DNA from: an uncultured Dehalococcoidia bacterium
GTDB lineage: Bacteria > Chloroflexota > Dehalococcoidia > Lucifugimonadales > UBA3495
Direction of reading: 5' to 3'
DNA length: 64,000 nucleotides
Assembly (NCBI GenBank): GCA_951812625.1
Contig: CATOSP010000002.1
Location: 558,001-622,000, forward strand
In this document: positions 28,570-36,590 of the stretch, one piece after another
Numbering within the stretch: the first letter of the stretch is position 1
How the letters are laid out: every line of letters starts with the position of its first letter
The notes under the pieces: generated by a model
What the model was told of the DNA's origin: nothing
Seen by the model: the letters and a program-made list of their open reading frames with translations, nothing else
Databases searched by the model: none
Program-made: the position numbers and the translations under genes

Positions 28570-29111
28570 AGGGTGGAGACGCGGCCTTCTTCCATCTCCA
28601 GTTGCAGGGCGATCTGGGCCAACGCCAGGGCGCTGTAATACGACACGGTCAGTGTCAGGTCAACCGCGCCCCGGTCCCCTAGAGCGGTCTTAACGGCGTT
28701 GTATGTCCCATCTGACACGGCCTTGTCCCTGATCATCTCATGGACGAACTTGGCTACGGCTGCTTCATCGCCCGCAAGCGCGTCTGTCTTGTGGGTGCGG
28801 ATTTTCTCGATGGACTCGTCGCTGACCCCGGCGCGGGCGGCGGCCACTGCATGTCCGGTCCACTCAATGTCACTGTTCCATTCCCGCGCGGTCAGGATGA
28901 TGGCCAGCTCCTTGAGGTTGTCCGGCACAGTGCTCTGAAACCGTAGGGATGCGCCCATCGAGGTCAGGTATCCCGCGGCCTTGGGGTTGTTCAGAAGGGC
29001 GCGGAATTGCAGCCCGACCTCGGGACTGTTGCGGTCTCTCCGTATCGTGTCGTAGATTTCTTGCCCCTCGGAGTCCAGTTCCTCGCGGGTGACATAATGC
29101 ACTCGGACCAT
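28566..29111 (-). CDS. Carboxymuconolactone decarboxylase (CMD) family protein
   Basis: A 181-residue AhpD-like helical protein. The family core reads LKELAIILTAREWNSDIEW followed by TGHAVAAARAGVSDESI (about residues 69-105). The CxxC of peroxidase-active AhpD proteins is absent (SDIEW takes its place), so it belongs with the decarboxylase/lactonase-like branch. It is convergent with the amidase and divergent from the FKBP gene; an 18-bp palindrome lies just upstream of its start. Confidence 0.85.
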   Translation of the reverse strand: MVRVHYVTREELDSEGQEIYDTIRRDRNSPEVGLQFRALLNNPKAAGYLTSMGASLRFQSTVPDNLKELAIILTAREWNSDIEWTGHAVAAARAGVSDESIEKIRTHKTDALAGDEAAVAKFVHEMIRDKAVSDGTYNAVKTALGDRGAVDLTLTVSYYSALALAQIALQLEMEEGRVSTL

Positions 29112-29135
29112 GTGGTTCTACCTCCTGAATTCCGG

Positions 29136-29153
29136 GATCGGGAATTCCCGATC
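29136..29153. promoter_or_regulatory. Perfect 18-bp palindrome between divergent genes, candidate operator
   Basis: GATCGGGAATTCCCGATC is fully self-complementary and lies 25 bases upstream of the CMD start and 121 bases upstream of the FKBP start. No regulator gene is adjacent. Operator function is inferred from symmetry and position. Confidence 0.45.
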
Positions 29154-29273
29154 TTGCTATGATCAAGCGCTGGAATGGTACGCCGATACCGTGATGCTTG
29201 TCCATCTCCGGCGGGTTTCTACGGTCTGGCTGTGCTAGAATCTGCGCACCCAATTGCTATGGGAGAAGGGTCG

Positions 29274-29720
29274 ATGCGGTGGCGTTTCCTCCTGGGACTG
29301 CTGGCTTTCGTCGTAATTGCCTGTGCTCAGCAGGAGCCGGCCGCACCTTCCAATTCTGGCTCGGGGGACAAGATGGACGAGTTGACCACCACGGCATCCG
29401 GACTGCAATACAGGGACCTGGAGGTTGGGACCGGGGAGGCCGCCCGCACCGGGGCGACGGCTTCCGTACACTACACCGGCTGGCTGCTGGATGGGACCAA
29501 GTTTGACAGTTCATTGGACCGGGGAGTGCCCCTGGAGTTCGTGATTGGCGCGGGAAGGGTAATCCAGGGCTGGGATGAGGGAGTCGCGTCAATGAACGTC
29601 GGCGGCAAGCGGGAGTTGGTAATCCCGCCGGATCTCGCCTATGGGGACAGGGGCGCGGCGGGGGTGATTCCGCCTGGCGCAACCCTCAGATTCGAGGTGG
29701 AATTGGTGGGGTTGAAATAA
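29274..29720 (+). CDS. FKBP-type peptidyl-prolyl isomerase, lipoprotein
   Basis: A 148-residue protein starting at 29274 behind GGAGAAGG. A short signal peptide ends in a lipobox-like VVIAC (Cys17), so it is probably a surface lipoprotein. The FKBP domain (about residues 42-148) is complete: ASVHYTGWLLDGTKFDSS, GRVIQGWDEGV, KRELVIPPDLAYGDRG and IPPGATLRFEVELV, including the conserved drug-pocket residues. Role: proline isomerisation during folding of exported proteins. Confidence 0.92.
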   Translation: MRWRFLLGLLAFVVIACAQQEPAAPSNSGSGDKMDELTTTASGLQYRDLEVGTGEAARTGATASVHYTGWLLDGTKFDSSLDRGVPLEFVIGAGRVIQGWDEGVASMNVGGKRELVIPPDLAYGDRGAAGVIPPGATLRFEVELVGLK

Positions 29721-29730
29721 GGGAGATGCC

Positions 29731-29772
29731 GAAACCCCCGAGTATCCTCTAAAGAGTGGTGCCGGGGGTTTC
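29731..29772 (+). terminator. Hairpin between convergent FKBP and HAD genes
   Basis: A 10-bp inverted repeat, GAAACCCCCG (29731-29740) with CGGGGGTTTC (29763-29772), just after the FKBP stop. Ends in TTTC on either strand, so it could serve both genes. Confidence 0.6.
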
Positions 29773-29853
29773 ACTCGGGCGAACCACTACCGCAGCGGTC
29801 TCGCACGGAAGATGCGTAGACGCAGAGGCTCTTTCAGTGCCGGGACGAAGTTG

Positions 29854-30213
29854 CTAGGAGCCGTCCGGCAGCGTGAACCAGGGTTCTTCGAGTGCTTCGT
29901 CTGGCCAGAGGAACTCGAACCCCGCTTCCAGGGCATACCTCTTGTCCAGGTCTTCCCTGTCCCCGATGTGGTAGTAAACGTCTGCCGGGAACCTCTCCTT
30001 CACCTCGGGGAGCATCTGCTTTGAGACTACGAAGTCCACCGGGATGTTGTGACTGTCCCAGATTGCCTGCTGGCCGCTCATGGTGCGGTCGGAGCAACTG
30101 CCCACCAGCATACCCTTCTCATGCGCTCTGCGGACCATGTCCATGGAGAGAATGCCGGGTGGGTCCCCGACTTCAAGAGTTCCATCTATATCGAAGCTGA
30201 TCAGAATAACCAA
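29854..30213 (-). CDS. Small HAD-superfamily hydrolase-like protein
   Basis: A 119-residue protein that opens with the HAD motif I FDIDGTLE (about residues 7-14), has SCSDRT in the motif II position and a late acidic HIGDRED (about 82-88) that fits motif IV. There is no obvious cap domain and the protein is shorter than typical phosphatases, so it may be a phosphatase-like nucleotide or lipid-phosphate hydrolase or a minimal binder. It precedes the tRNA-Sec gene on the same strand. Confidence 0.7.
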   Translation of the reverse strand: MVILISFDIDGTLEVGDPPGILSMDMVRRAHEKGMLVGSCSDRTMSGQQAIWDSHNIPVDFVVSKQMLPEVKERFPADVYYHIGDREDLDKRYALEAGFEFLWPDEALEEPWFTLPDGS

Positions 30214-30373
30214 ACAGGCCCTCTCTTGTAGACTTCAGAATGTTGGTATGGGTCCTCTCCCTGTCACATATGCCCGGTATATCCAGGCTGGGGTCAGCCA
30301 CAGGGACTTGGACCATTCGGGACGTTTGTACCAGTGCCTCCCATGGGTCACCCAAATCACCGCTCTCGTTTTC

Positions 30374-30470
30374 TGGCGGGAGTGCGAGGGAGTCGAACCC
30401 ACCTACCCCGCTCGTCACGAGGCACAACGGATTTGAAGTCCGCAGGAGCCACCGGGCCCCGTCCACTCCC
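30374..30470 (-). tRNA. selC: Selenocysteine tRNA, tRNA-Sec(UCA)
   Basis: A 97-nt gene with an encoded CCA (30376-30374). The anticodon loop CUUCAAA carries UCA (30436-30434). Features special to tRNA-Sec are present: a 6-bp D-stem with a 4-base loop (GGGGCC / GGCUCC), a long variable arm (CUCG-UGA-CGAG) and the GGACUUCAAAUCC anticodon arm typical of bacterial tRNA-Sec. The acceptor shows seven clear pairs. The eighth expected pair is G-G and one T-stem pair is U-U, so the 8+5 helix is imperfect. Its presence means UGA can be read as selenocysteine somewhere in this genome. Confidence 0.85.
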
Positions 30471-30592
30471 ACTAGCTACGGATTTGGGGGTCAACCCAAT
30501 CTAGAACACGAAGCGACTTCCAAAGTGCGGAACTACTCGCGGATTCCCGTTCCTGGCCGCTGGACTCCTCGTCCCCCCAATTGTTGCCAGGA

Positions 30593-30619
30593 CCAAGCCG
30601 CCATCCGATGGCGGCTTGG
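30593..30619. repeat. Perfect 12-bp inverted repeat
   Basis: CCAAGCCGCCAT, a 3-base loop, then ATGGCGGCTTGG. Very stable as RNA or cruciform, but with no T-run on either side, so a terminator role is uncertain. Confidence 0.6.
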
Positions 30620-31033
30620 AACTCACTGTCCGGACCCTGTCCATGTCGCTCCACGACATTTTAGACTAGGACGAAGGCATTTTCCACCTGCAACGTCTGG
30701 ACCTCTCAGTCTGGCCTTGGGACAAGCGCTTCTACACCGGTCTATCGGGGAAGTCTGAAGCTTGCCCTCGACTTGACCGGTGTTTGGAATCCACCCGACT
30801 GCCGGGTATTGGCCGCGATACCCGACAACGAAGTCTTTCCCCTGACAAACACCGCTTGCCAATGCCATAGAACATCTGTACCATCGTACATGTCCGACCC
30901 GTAAGACCCTCCACCGCAATACACCTTCAAAGGAAGGCAGGGCCAGTCCAGGACAGCCACTGAGGCACACAATGTTCATTGTCCAGAAAAGCTGAAAAGG
31001 CAACCCGCAAACACCAGCCTGGCCCCTGCTCAG

Positions 31034-31213
31034 ACTCCACCCCTTGCGTCTCTGGTCACCCCAAATGTCCGGTTTTGTCCGGATATGACCGGAAAATCGT
31101 GATTTCCCCCTTCACTCTCCTTAGGCAACCCCGTCCCACACCCGGCTCCACCCCTGGACCTCTGGCCACCCCAAATGTCCGGATTTGTCCGCATCTGACC
31201 GGAAAATCGCGTT
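31034..31213 (+). repeat. Two direct repeats, 110-bp period, each with three helically phased decamers
   Basis: Two copies of about 70 bases (31034-31103 and 31144-31213) share CACCCCAAATGTCCGG and ACCGGAAAATCG. Inside each are three 10-base units in exact succession: copy 1 ATGTCCGGTT, TTGTCCGGAT, ATGACCGGAA at 31065-31094; copy 2 ATGTCCGGAT, TTGTCCGCAT, CTGACCGGAA at 31175-31204. Ten-base spacing places each unit on the same face of the helix, as in iterons or multi-site operators. Function is unknown. Confidence 0.75.
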
Positions 31214-31263
31214 TTCTCCCCCTCTCGCAAAAAGGGGATTTACCCCCTCACTCCACATTCATT

Positions 31264-31313
31264 AACTCCCTGTAAAGAACTCCCTAACTCCCTGTAAAGA
31301 ACTCCCTGTAATG
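31264..31313 (+). repeat. Short tandem repeats AACTCCCTGTAAAG upstream of an ORF
   Basis: The array is AACTCCCTGTAAAG, AACTCCCT, AACTCCCTGTAAAG, AACTCCCTGTAATG, ending 10 bases before the ATG of the next gene and running into its ribosome-binding site. Unit lengths are 14 and 8 bases, so slippage would change the leader length. Confidence 0.75.
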
Positions 31314-31323
31314 AGGTGTAACC

Positions 31324-31851
31324 ATGACTTTCTCCCAGCTCAGGTCCCAGGTCGACGCCCTCCTCCGCAAGTACGCAACCGAAGTCGAGACCTACCGCCT
31401 CGGCAAGGTCACTACTGAATTCTGCGATGAGGTGGCCGACGCCCTGACCAACCCCAAGTCCGGCCCCGTGAAGGACCCATTCGATTGGGCCTCCGTACTG
31501 TTCAAGCGCATGGCAAAACGCGGCTACCGCCCACGGAACCTCACGCCTATCCAGAACTACCTGACCCGATGCCTCCAGGAGCGCCGCGTCCTTCCCCAGG
31601 CCCGCGAGGTCCTGCGTGCCCTGCTGCCCAGGGCAGCCGAACGCGGCCTCATCCCCCGCACCCTCGAAGACCCCGTCCCCATCTGCGCCATGAAACGCGG
31701 GCTGGAGAATGCTGCCAGGAGTGACGATTCAGGCTCGTCCGGCCTGGGTCTGTCGGATCTGATCGAACACTGGCAGAAGATGGACTACTGGCGGCAATTG
31801 GCCAAAGGTTCCTTGCCGGGGCCGAGTCCGGTTGGGGAGGCAACAGCGTAG
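31324..31851 (+). CDS. Hypothetical protein of unknown family
   Basis: A 175-residue, mostly helical, basic protein from an ATG at 31324 with GAGGTG 8 bases upstream. I do not recognise a family. Visible features: FSQLRSQVDALLRKYATEVETYRLGKVTTE at the start, a central arginine-rich helical region (RPRNLTPIQNYLTRCLQERR, then PQAREVLRALLPRAAERG) and an acidic, serine-rich turn followed by DLIEHWQKMDYWRQLAKG near the end. Codon use is GC-rich like its neighbours. It stands alone between repeat arrays and the amine oxidase, near tRNA-Sec, so it may belong to a small mobile or accessory segment. Confidence 0.6.
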   Translation: MTFSQLRSQVDALLRKYATEVETYRLGKVTTEFCDEVADALTNPKSGPVKDPFDWASVLFKRMAKRGYRPRNLTPIQNYLTRCLQERRVLPQAREVLRALLPRAAERGLIPRTLEDPVPICAMKRGLENAARSDDSGSSGLGLSDLIEHWQKMDYWRQLAKGSLPGPSPVGEATA

Positions 31852-32022
31852 CGCCTGTCCCGGCCTCAAGCGGCCGTAGCTGGATGGCCCGGATACCTGC
31901 AACGGAACGCTATACATACAACACCCATGCTTCTTGACCCTTAACCCCGCCGGTGCTAACGTCAACGACGCGAAGGCGCAATGTCCGGCAGGGCATCCAG
32001 GACCGCCTTCAGGAGGGTCAGC

Positions 32023-33969
32023 ATGGCTATCCCCACGGAGAAGCAACCGGACACTGGGATTCGTCAGGCCGTCTCCCATCCCCTGGACCCGCTGACGGCT
32101 GAGGAGATCGTTGAAGCCGCCAATATCCTTAAGTCACAGCGCCGGCTCGGTTCAAGGGTGCGGTTTGAGACCATTGTACTGAGGGAACCCGGGAAGCCGG
32201 ATGTTCTCAGCTTCCAGCCGGGCAACTCCATCCGGCGGGATGCCTTCCTCGTGGTTCTGGACAATGAAGAGGAAGCCACATACGAGGCGGTTGTGTCCCT
32301 CAACGAAGGGCGGGTCACCGACTGGAATAAGGTTCCCGGCGTCCAGCCTCGCATAATGTTCGACGAGTTCTTCGAGTGCGAAACCCTCGTCAGGGCCAAC
32401 CCCGACTTCCGGGCGGCGCTGGCAAAGCGCGGCATTTCAGACCCGGACCTTGTCATGGTCGACCCATGGTCCGCAGGCTACTACGGGTTCGCCGACGAGG
32501 AGGGCCGGCGTCTGGCCCTTACCCGGAATTTCCTCCGGTCCAGCCCCACCGACAATGGCTACGCGCGTCCCATAGAGGGGCTGAGCGCCTTGGTCGACCT
32601 CAACAAGATGGAAGTGATGCGGATCGATGATTACGGGGTGGTGCCCTTGCCGCCCAACCCCGGCAATTACGCCGCGGAGTTCGTTGGCGAGTTCCGCCAG
32701 GACCTGAAACCCCTGGAAATCACCCAGCCGGAAGGTCCCAGCTTCACGGTGGATGGACACAGCGTTGCCTGGCAGAAGTGGCATCTGCGGATTGGGTTCA
32801 CTCCCCGGGAAGGGCTGGTGCTGTACAACGTAGGCTACGAGGATCAGGGCAGGGTCCGTCCCATTCTGTACCGGGCCGCACTGTCCGACATGGTCGTACC
32901 ATACGGCGACCCCAGCAAGGACCACTACCGCAAGAACGCATTCGACGCCGGGGAGTATGGCATCGGTTCCCTGACCAATTCCCTGACCCTTGGCTGCGAT
33001 TGCCTTGGGGAGATTCACTATTTCGACGCCGACCTGAACACTGGCCGGGGCGGCTCTTTCACCATTCCCAACGCTGTGTGTATGCACGAAGAGGACTACG
33101 GCATCTTATGGAAGCACACAGACTGGCGCACCGGCCAGGTGGAGGTCCGCCGCTCCAGGAGATTAGTCATTTCCAGCATCGCCACGGTGGGCAACTACGA
33201 GTACGGCTTCTTCTGGTACTTCTACCAGGACGGGACCATTCAGTTGGAAATAAAGCTGACCGGCATAATTAACACCGCCGGTATAGCCGAGGGGGAGACT
33301 CCCAGGCACGGTACCCTCGTAGCGCCCCAGCTGAACGCCCACGTCCACCAGCATTTCTTCAACTTCCGCCTCGATATGAGCGTGGACGGCGAGGCCAACA
33401 CCGTTCTCGAGGTGAACACCGTGGCGGAACCCCTTGGGCCTGATAACCCTCACGGCAACGCATTCTACGCTGAAGCTACACCCCTGAAGACTGAGCAGGA
33501 AGCCCAGAGGGTGATCGACCCGATGAGCGGCCGATACTGGCTGGTATCCAATCCATCGGTCAAGAACGCGCTTGGACGGCCTGTTGGCTACAAGTTGATG
33601 CCCGGCGAAAACATCCTTCCCTTCGCCCATCCCGGCGCCAGCATCATTCAGCGGGCCGGGTTCATGACCAGGCACCTGTGGGTCACCCCCTACGCCCCTG
33701 ATGAACTGTCCGCCACCGGTCCCTATCCCAACCAGCACCCCGGTGGGGCCGGCCTGCCCGAGTACACCAGGAACGACCGCAAAGTGGAGAACACGGACGT
33801 AGTCCTGTGGTACACGCTGGGTTACCACCATGTCCCTCGCCCGGAGGACTGGCCCATCTCACCTGTGGGATACTGCGGGTTCAGCCTCAAGCCGGTGGGT
33901 TTCTTCGACACCAACCCGGTATTGGACGTGCCCCCCAGCGCCCATCACAACGGCGCGTGCCATGCCTGA
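32023..33969 (+). CDS. Copper-containing primary amine oxidase
   Basis: A 648-residue amine oxidase starting at 32023 behind AGGAGG (32010-32015). The topaquinone precursor lies in VGNYEYG (Tyr392), the copper ligands in HVHQHFF (about residue 440) and YTLGYHHVP (about 605), and the catalytic-base region in DAGEYGIG. The enzyme oxidises primary amines to aldehyde, ammonia and hydrogen peroxide. No signal peptide or Tat motif is visible, so it appears cytoplasmic, unlike many bacterial homologues. N2 and N3 domains are recognisable but the extra N1 domain is missing. Confidence 0.92.
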   Translation: MAIPTEKQPDTGIRQAVSHPLDPLTAEEIVEAANILKSQRRLGSRVRFETIVLREPGKPDVLSFQPGNSIRRDAFLVVLDNEEEATYEAVVSLNEGRVTDWNKVPGVQPRIMFDEFFECETLVRANPDFRAALAKRGISDPDLVMVDPWSAGYYGFADEEGRRLALTRNFLRSSPTDNGYARPIEGLSALVDLNKMEVMRIDDYGVVPLPPNPGNYAAEFVGEFRQDLKPLEITQPEGPSFTVDGHSVAWQKWHLRIGFTPREGLVLYNVGYEDQGRVRPILYRAALSDMVVPYGDPSKDHYRKNAFDAGEYGIGSLTNSLTLGCDCLGEIHYFDADLNTGRGGSFTIPNAVCMHEEDYGILWKHTDWRTGQVEVRRSRRLVISSIATVGNYEYGFFWYFYQDGTIQLEIKLTGIINTAGIAEGETPRHGTLVAPQLNAHVHQHFFNFRLDMSVDGEANTVLEVNTVAEPLGPDNPHGNAFYAEATPLKTEQEAQRVIDPMSGRYWLVSNPSVKNALGRPVGYKLMPGENILPFAHPGASIIQRAGFMTRHLWVTPYAPDELSATGPYPNQHPGGAGLPEYTRNDRKVENTDVVLWYTLGYHHVPRPEDWPISPVGYCGFSLKPVGFFDTNPVLDVPPSAHHNGACHA

Positions 33970-34004
33970 CGGGCCATCCACTACGCCTGTTAAATTGACC
34001 CTTG

Positions 34005-34997
34005 CTATTCCGGCGGGTCGATCACTATGTCCGGGTGGGTATCCACCCCGTAGCGGGCGAACACATCGTCGATCTGTTCCATCTCCACGCCGGACAGCGC
34101 CCACTCAAGGCCCGAGACGTTGTCTTCGACCTCCTGAACAGTACGCATCCCCACCAGCGCGACGCTTACGGCGGGATTCGAGAGGACCCATCGCAAAGCT
34201 AGATGCGGCATCCCTTTGCCCCTCGCTCCCGCTATGGGCTTGAGTTCTTCCACAACTTGCAGGTTCCGTTGGAAATGCTCCTCGGCGAACACGCCCACGT
34301 TCCAGCCGGGACGCCCCCCGGTCGAACGCCAGTCGTTGTTCCCGAACCGGGTGTCCGCCGTAAACGTGCCGGACAGCAGTCCGAAAGCCAGCGGCCCGTA
34401 GACCATCACCCCGGTCCCCTGCTGCTGGCAATAGGGGAAAATCTCCTGCTCCATGCGCCGGTCGAACATATTGAGTCCGTACTGCACGACGTCCACGCTT
34501 CGGTACCCCTCACATTCCCTGATCTGGTCGAGGGTGAAGTTGGACACGCCGACGGCGCGGACCTTGCCATCCCTTACCAGGCTGTCCAGCGCGTGCATGG
34601 TCTCCTCGAATGGTGTGTTCACGTCCGGCCAGTGAATCAGCAGCACGTCCAGGTAATCGGTCCCCAGGTTCCGCAGGCTCTCCTCCACGGAGCCGAAGAT
34701 CGCCACCATGCGGCTGTCCCTGCCCTTTGGCCGGTCGGAATAGCCGACGCCGCACTTGGTAACGACGACCACGTCCTTCCGTCTCGACCCCAGCGCCCGG
34801 CCCAGCACGCTCTCCGACTCCCCTCTGCCGTAGGCGGGCGCAGTGTCGAAGCAGTTGACGCCCAGGTCGATGGCGCGGTCGACCGCCGCGGCGATCTCCG
34901 ACCCGTCAACGTTCCCATAGGTCCCTCCCATCTCCCAGCACCCGAAACCGAGGGCCGAAACCGTCATGTCCGTCGGTCCGAATCTTCGATATTCCAT
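34005..34997 (-). CDS. Aldo/keto reductase family oxidoreductase
   Basis: A 330-residue AKR starting at the ATG at 34997; upstream frame is antisense to the neighbouring gene. The catalytic tetrad can be read: Asp and Tyr in CFDTAPAYGRGESE (about residues 49-62), Lys in VVVTKCG (about 83) and His in VLLIHWPD (about 124). NADPH-binding end: LALRWVLSNPAVSVALVGMRT. It is divergent from an amidohydrolase gene, so the two may share control. Substrate unknown; likely an aldehyde or sugar-derived ketone. Confidence 0.9.
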   Translation of the reverse strand: MEYRRFGPTDMTVSALGFGCWEMGGTYGNVDGSEIAAAVDRAIDLGVNCFDTAPAYGRGESESVLGRALGSRRKDVVVVTKCGVGYSDRPKGRDSRMVAIFGSVEESLRNLGTDYLDVLLIHWPDVNTPFEETMHALDSLVRDGKVRAVGVSNFTLDQIRECEGYRSVDVVQYGLNMFDRRMEQEIFPYCQQQGTGVMVYGPLAFGLLSGTFTADTRFGNNDWRSTGGRPGWNVGVFAEEHFQRNLQVVEELKPIAGARGKGMPHLALRWVLSNPAVSVALVGMRTVQEVEDNVSGLEWALSGVEMEQIDDVFARYGVDTHPDIVIDPPE

Positions 34998-35079
34998 ACA
35001 CTTACCTCTCCGGGCGAGTGAAGAATTTACTGAATGGATTGACCAGTTACGATTCCACGTCAAGCTACACGGCCGCACG

Positions 35080-35108
35080 TTGACAATCGCCACACCCATT
35101 GCTAGATT
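35080..35108 (+). promoter_or_regulatory. Sigma-70-type promoter for the amidohydrolase pair
   Basis: TTGACA (35080-35085), a 17-base spacer and TAGATT (35103-35108) lie about 65 bases before the GTG start at 35173. The -35 is a full consensus match. Confidence 0.7.
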
Positions 35109-35172
35109 ATCCGCATTGCCACGCAGAAGCAACCGCGCCGTTTCGCACACCATTCTCCTGAGGAGGTCAGCC

Positions 35173-36561
35173 GTGCCGGTCCAGAGATTTAGGCCAATGA
35201 CCAAGGATTTCCCCACCTTCGACTGCGATGCCCACGTCGTTGAACCCGCCAGGGTCTGGGAACGGGCCGCTGACAGCCTCACCAGGGACGAACTGGAAGC
35301 CCTGAAAGCCACCATGTGGTACGACCCTGAAACCAGGCAGTTACTGGTGAACGGCAAGGCCGACGTTAACAGCTTCTCCCCGGAGCCCAGGACCGGCCCC
35401 GGGGCCATCGACATAGTGAGGTTGGCTGGCCCTGGCCTCAAGCACGACATCCAGCGCGCCCTTAACGTCCGTAACCTCAATCCCGAGACCGCGTTGACTA
35501 GGGAGCAGTCGGACTACCTGGCCCACGCCGGGGCCGATGAACCCGGTCCTCGGCTCAGGGATATGGACGTTCAGGGCATCGATCAGGTGATGATCATCCC
35601 CACCAGCATCGACACCTATCCCTGGCTCCAGAACGCTCTCGGCGCAAGGGCCATGTGCAAGGCCTACAACGACTGGGCCTACGAATACACCCAGGAAGAC
35701 CCGGAGCGGCTCTTTTTCGCCGCCCTCATCCCCATGCAGAGCCCTCAGTTTGCCGCCGAAGAGGTCTACCGCGTCGCCGCCAGGGGCTGCCGGGTTGCCC
35801 TTGTCCGGCCGATGGACGCAATGGGCAATTACCCGATCCAGCCCAAGTACGAGGCCGTGTGGAACGCGCTGGAGGATACCGGGTTGGTCTATGGAATGCA
35901 CCCGTTCCCCGCTTCCGGGATTGCCAAACCCCCCGGCTATTCCGACCAGTACTCGGGCGCGGAGCTAATCAGGAAGACCATCTCCACCTCCGGCCTGCCC
36001 CATACCTTCCTTTCCAACGTACAGAACTTCCAGGCCGAGGCGGCCCTGTGGGTGACAATGGTCCTGATGTCCGGCTTCTTCGAGCGTCACCCCAAAATCC
36101 GGGCGGCAGTGTTCGAGGCGTCCTCCACCTGGCTGAGCTTCCTGCTGGACGAGTGCGACAAGACCTACAGGCTCTACCGCAACGAACGCCAACTGCCCCC
36201 GCTGAAGCAGTTGCCGAGCGAGACCTTCTTCCAGCACTGCGTAACCGGCTTTGAAGGGGACGAAGCGCCGCCCTCGCGCCTGCCCGACTTCTACCGGGAC
36301 ATACTGGCCTGGGCCTCAGACGTCTACCACCACGACGGAGACGACGCCTGGAGGGCCATAGAGACCATGGAAGAATGCGAGTTGCCCATTGAGGACCAGG
36401 CCCGGTTCCTGGGGGCCAACGCCCGAAGGCTCTACAATATAGAGCCGCCCAGCAGGATAATCCGGGAGCGGGTGACCGAAATCCACCGCCCCGATTGGTG
36501 GCCGGACGAGGACGAGATCCGGGAGGCCCTGAAGCCGGAGTCCTCGGTGACCCGACTGTAA
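35173..36561 (+). CDS. Amidohydrolase-2 family metal-dependent hydrolase, copy A
   Basis: About 462 residues from a GTG at 35173 with AGGAGGT 5 bases upstream; an ATG at 35197 is the alternative. The N-terminus FDCDAHVVEPARVWER is the usual first strand of amidohydrolase_2 proteins, with the metal-binding DxH. GMHPFPASG supplies a later histidine, and a late WASDVYHHDGD the catalytic aspartate area. Relatives hydrolyse or decarboxylate carboxylated aromatics. It is followed by a paralogue after 29 bases. Confidence 0.85.
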   Translation: MPVQRFRPMTKDFPTFDCDAHVVEPARVWERAADSLTRDELEALKATMWYDPETRQLLVNGKADVNSFSPEPRTGPGAIDIVRLAGPGLKHDIQRALNVRNLNPETALTREQSDYLAHAGADEPGPRLRDMDVQGIDQVMIIPTSIDTYPWLQNALGARAMCKAYNDWAYEYTQEDPERLFFAALIPMQSPQFAAEEVYRVAARGCRVALVRPMDAMGNYPIQPKYEAVWNALEDTGLVYGMHPFPASGIAKPPGYSDQYSGAELIRKTISTSGLPHTFLSNVQNFQAEAALWVTMVLMSGFFERHPKIRAAVFEASSTWLSFLLDECDKTYRLYRNERQLPPLKQLPSETFFQHCVTGFEGDEAPPSRLPDFYRDILAWASDVYHHDGDDAWRAIETMEECELPIEDQARFLGANARRLYNIEPPSRIIRERVTEIHRPDWWPDEDEIREALKPESSVTRL

Positions 36562-36590
36562 CCCATCGGCAACCCAGCGGACGATATGAC

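Larger units (their letters stand above)
30471..31323. other. Gene-free region with hairpins and ordered repeats
   Basis: About 850 bases without a credible gene. Short open frames exist on both strands, but none has a ribosome-binding site or recognisable sequence. It contains a perfect 12-bp hairpin (30593-30619), a smaller hairpin CGGGTAT...ATACCCG near 30808-30829, a 110-bp-period direct repeat with phased decamers (31034-31213), and short tandem repeats (31264-31313) running up to the next gene. Confidence 0.7.

Noticed and set aside
30374-30470. Reading this as an ordinary tRNA-Ser or Leu
   Set aside because: Anticodon UCA with a 6-bp D-stem and 4-base loop and an encoded CCA fit tRNA-Sec; class II tRNAs lack this D-stem.
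30623-31003. 126-codon minus-strand frame in the gene-free region by tRNA-Sec
   Set aside because: No ribosome-binding site, no motif and Cys/Trp/Arg-rich random-like composition.
31034-31213. Possible CRISPR array
   Set aside because: Only two copies at a 110-bp period, repeat much longer than a CRISPR repeat, and no cas genes in the window.
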